From positions 24,949,001-25,013,000 of the forward strand of contig JALJCS010000009.1 of NCBI GenBank assembly GCA_023055355.1: a DNA stretch of 64,000 nt, written 5' to 3'. Shown in pieces: positions 61,201-64,000 of this stretch. The position numbers and the translations under genes are program-made. Origin of the DNA: Agelaius tricolor (Eukaryota; Chordata; Aves; Passeriformes; Icteridae). A model generated the notes under the pieces. The model saw nothing but the letters and a program-made list of their open reading frames with translations, was not told where the DNA came from and made no database searches. How positions within the stretch are numbered: the first letter of the stretch is position 1; each line of letters starts with the position of its first letter.

Positions 61201-63467
61201 AAGTGATAGTACAGCTCCAATATATATAACCAAGAGAGTAGAAATCCCTGGTGCAGTAGTGGGACCTTTTAAAATGCAAATAGAAAGCTTTTAACTGGTA
61301 CCTATCTACCAGCCCTAATTAGCAAGGCTCCTCCTCGATTTAGCAAAGCTGGGATCTGCTGCATCTCACCCTGCACCCCCATGTAGATGAGGACTGGAAG
61401 TTATTTTCAGTCTTGGGATTGCTGCCTTGCACTGTGCCCTGTCACACGGGTGATCTCTGCAGACTGCCAGGGACTGTGGAGAAGAGTGCCTTGCTGCTCC
61501 GTGTCTTTCCCAGCTCAGGCTTCCCTCCTGCTGAGCTGGAGCTTACAATTTGCTCAGCAGCTGAAGACTCAGCACAGGGCCTTTTGAAGAGTCTCCGTGC
61601 AATTAGTATGGCAAATTGGAGCCTCCCAGGAGGATACACAGCATCACGCTCACCAGCAACAAGATCTCAGCTCCTCTGTACAAAAGGAATCTCATTTAAT
61701 GTATTAAATATTTAATTAATGAACTGAAGCTTTAATGAGGTGGTGATGAAGATGGCAAACAAGATACTGGGACAGGAATATCCTACCCTGGAGATAACAA
61801 AAAGTTAGCTACTGTTCTCCCAGTAGTATTTTTTTCACTGGCAACACGACTGCCTGGGGAAACCCTCAGTACCTTTAGGTCTCATTCTGCCGAGGTGAAG
61901 GGAATTGCACAGGGGGGATGCATCCCAGGTGTGGGATGGAAACCTCCTTTATTGCCTCTTTTATTGAGCTGGTATAGAAGCTTTGGCTGGGAAGAACAGG
62001 AGTGCTACAGCCCCTCTGCTGTGTGTGGCAGCACAGGAATTGCTAACATAGAGATAAACAGAGGTGGAGTGAAAAATCATGTAGGAAAGCATGCCATTGC
62101 TAGAGCCATGAAAGGTCAGATTTCTCAGAGAAGGAAAGGCAAGGGTTTCAGGTTGAAAAGGGTCCTGTTTTTTCCTTGCATTGGATCTACTTAATACCAC
62201 TGATGGTACATTTAGTATAAACACCAAAATGCTGCTGGTCTGGGCCAGGTGTCTTCCCAAAAGTGTTGGGAGTGAACCTCTTATGCCTGGGATTATTCAC
62301 CGAATGTTCATTTCTCCTTCTTCAGATGGGATATTGCTAAGGTTTTACCTGAGTGCTGTCCCTAGTGGGATCAGCTCTCCTGTCTGGAGCAATGAGGGCC
62401 AAGGGGCTGAGGCACTGAAGGCACAGGGTCTTCTTCAGGCAGAAGGCACTCAAAGAGAAGGCCATAGGGAATTCCGGGGACGTGACTGAAGGATGCAAGA
62501 GCCAAAATAATTCTCACTGTTTCCTCTCTGTGTGAGAATTGCTTTAGCTGATCAGCCCTGTTATGGGAACCCTGGGATTTGGAAAGGAATAATAAAAGAT
62601 TAATCGAGAAACTCCTGAATGAATTCAATAAAAATGACATATGGAGTGTGCACCGTGATATTTTTATGATTAGGCTGGCAGATAATTGGAACGAGCAGAT
62701 TCTGCCCCACGCTTGATCAGGTCTGGTGTCTCAGAGATCCTTCTGGTTTCAGCGTTTCTTTACAAAGGAAAAATTAGAGAGGAAAAGGGAATGAATGGAA
62801 AAGGAGGCAAGACCAAATGCTTCTCTGCTCACTTTAGGAGGAAGCTCTGAGAAAGTTGCTGTTTAAAATGCATTTCAGATTTCAGAATGCAGGTTCTGCT
62901 TGATTCACACAACATCATTAAAACCCAAGGCTGGGCTGGGATCAGGGTTCCTCTGAATTTTCAGCCTTTCTCTCCTTGCTTCCAACTGGCAACTGCGAGT
63001 AGTCAGGCCCAGCATAATGGTTGAAGGGCAAAATTTAACAACCCCCCAGCATCCTCCCCAAACTCTACAGCAGCAGGTTGTTTCTCAAGAACAGCACTTC
63101 CAAGCCAGGGCCTCAGTTGAGAGCTAAGCCCTCCCTTGCACTGTGTGTTACAGCACATTTTCTTTGGACCTCTACAAAGACTTTGCAGGACACTGTGGCA
63201 AAATATACCCTCTGCTGCTCTGCTTTGATAATCCTCTGTGCAGCTTTCCTTATCCCTCTCTAACACAAGGAGTTGGTTTTGATTTGGGGTCCCTGATGCC
63301 TCCCTGCTCAGCCATGGTGGGTCAGCTCTGCATCCTGGCCAGTTCCTCTCTCCGGTGCTTGTCACACACTTGCCAGGTTTGCAGAAGAGCATCTTCCTGC
63401 CTTCTTCTCTGCTAGTATCTGCAAAACCTCTGTGTTCTGCCCTCCAATCCTCCCCATGGCAGCAAGG
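55216..63467. other. unique non-coding DNA
   Basis: No exon or RNA gene is recognised. The minus frame 59367-59645 (92 codons) is the least random-looking one but matches no family I know. A C12 run lies at 59717-59728. The stretch 62500-62720 is a candidate conserved element (see findings). Confidence 0.45.
59712..59728 (+). repeat. T5-C12 homopolymer run
   Basis: A 12-base C run directly after five T. It is prone to length change and to sequencing error. Confidence 0.9.
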
Positions 63468-63535
63468 TTTGGAATGAAATTATCTCTAAGGTCCCTTCCA
63501 ACCCAAACCATTCTGTGATTTTGTGCTTCTATGAA
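63468..63535 (+). mobile_element. CR1 LINE 3' tail, about 65 bp
   Basis: 'TCTCTAAGGTCCCTTCCAAC', 'CCAAACCATTCTGTGATTTT' and 'CTATGA' give the terminal part and octamer tail of a CR1 on the plus strand. All upstream CR1 sequence is absent or too decayed to see. Confidence 0.8.
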
Positions 63536-63589
63536 TGATCTCATCAGCTTCTTCTTATCCATCTGTCTCTAGCCAGCCACTCTCCTGCC

Positions 63590-63735
63590 TTATATTTAGA
63601 TTTTCCTTTAGACAAAGATTGTATTTTTGTTCTTTGCTTGTTTAGCACCAAGTGGAAGAGGACCTTGATCTGTACTCGATGGATCAGAGAGTAATGCAGC
63701 TTTTGTGATAATAAGTGATAATAAAAAGTATTGAC
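63590..63735 (+). mobile_element. ancient SINE/LINE 3' tail fragment
   Basis: The pattern 'ATTGTATTTTTGTTCTTTGC', 'TTTAGCACCAAGTGG', 'AGGACCTTGATC', then 'AATGCAGC' and an 'ATAATAAGTGATAATAAAAA' tail resembles the 3' part of an old amniote repeat. I remember that family with 'TTTTTGTTCTGTGTTTGTA', 'AGCACCTAGCACAATGGGG' and an AAT-rich tail. The family name is uncertain and the match is from memory only. Confidence 0.45.
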
Positions 63736-63847
63736 TGGTTCACAGCATGAAGCTGTGATGAAATGATGGAAGGTTATATTGTACCTTTTATCTTAGAAAG
63801 ACAAAAGAGAGGGGGAGATAGGCAAGGACATGTGGATTTAGTTTATC

Positions 63848-63867
63848 TTTTTTTTTTTTTTTTTTTT
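63848..63867 (+). repeat. poly-T run (T20)
   Basis: Twenty uninterrupted T residues. No retroposed body is recognised next to it. Confidence 0.95.
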
Positions 63868-64000
63868 AATTCAGAGTGGATGGAGTTTTTCAGGTGTGTT
63901 ATGAAGCCCTAAGTATACATACACTTTTTTTACCATGTTAGTATCCTGCTACCTTTCCTTAAAGCCACATGTGAGGTAACCCTTCTCAGGAAAAGTGCTC

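Overview
This 64-kb window looks like ordinary bird nuclear DNA, probably from a passerine or another neoavian. Its recognisable repeats are CR1 LINE fragments with octamer-type 3' ends, avian-style solo LTRs and microsatellites. I see no L1, Alu or B2-type mammalian repeats. I recognise no host protein-coding exon, tRNA, rRNA, snoRNA or CRISPR array. The open frames are short (nearly all under 180 codons) and are explained by CR1, by translated microsatellites or by chance. The window is therefore either intergenic (a gene-poor stretch) or the inside of one very long intron.

Layout: 1.2-2.7 kb holds the best preserved element, a 5'-truncated CR1 on the minus strand with one frameshift and one internal stop. 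A second, older CR1 3' end (+) lies at 3.8-4.0 kb. A 408-bp uninterrupted pyrimidine tract (TTCCC, then CTTT, then TTCCTTCT repeats) lies at 6.68-7.09 kb. A very old amniote-type CR1 (+) covers about 8.87-9.85 kb. A complete solo LTR with TG/CA ends lies at 11.67-12.69 kb, and a related shorter one begins at 23.54 kb. Low-complexity tracts lie at 25.3, 28.5 and 40.3 kb. A decayed CR1 (-) covers 32.1-33.3 kb and another lies at 43.4-43.95 kb. From 44.7 to 49.0 kb there is a cluster of three LTR-type elements with recognisable CCAAT, TATA and poly(A) signals; the last two have divergent promoters. Small CR1 3' ends (+) lie at 41.7, 55.1 and 63.5 kb, and an old SINE-like 3' tail at 63.6-63.7 kb.

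The remaining unique DNA holds several AT-rich blocks that keep isolated CpGs and homeodomain- or octamer-like words (near 5.8, 8.1, 33.9, 47.1, 49.1, 54.4 and 62.6 kb). These are candidates for conserved non-coding elements, but that is a guess without an alignment. No genes cooperate here. The story is repeat accumulation over several ages: ancient CR1 and SINE remnants, mid-age CR1, then LTRs and one younger CR1, plus two or three unstable microsatellites. I found no clear previously undescribed system. The features most worth checking are the long pyrimidine mirror tract, the structured leader-like sequence after the 48.7-kb LTR promoter, and the divergent LTR pair.
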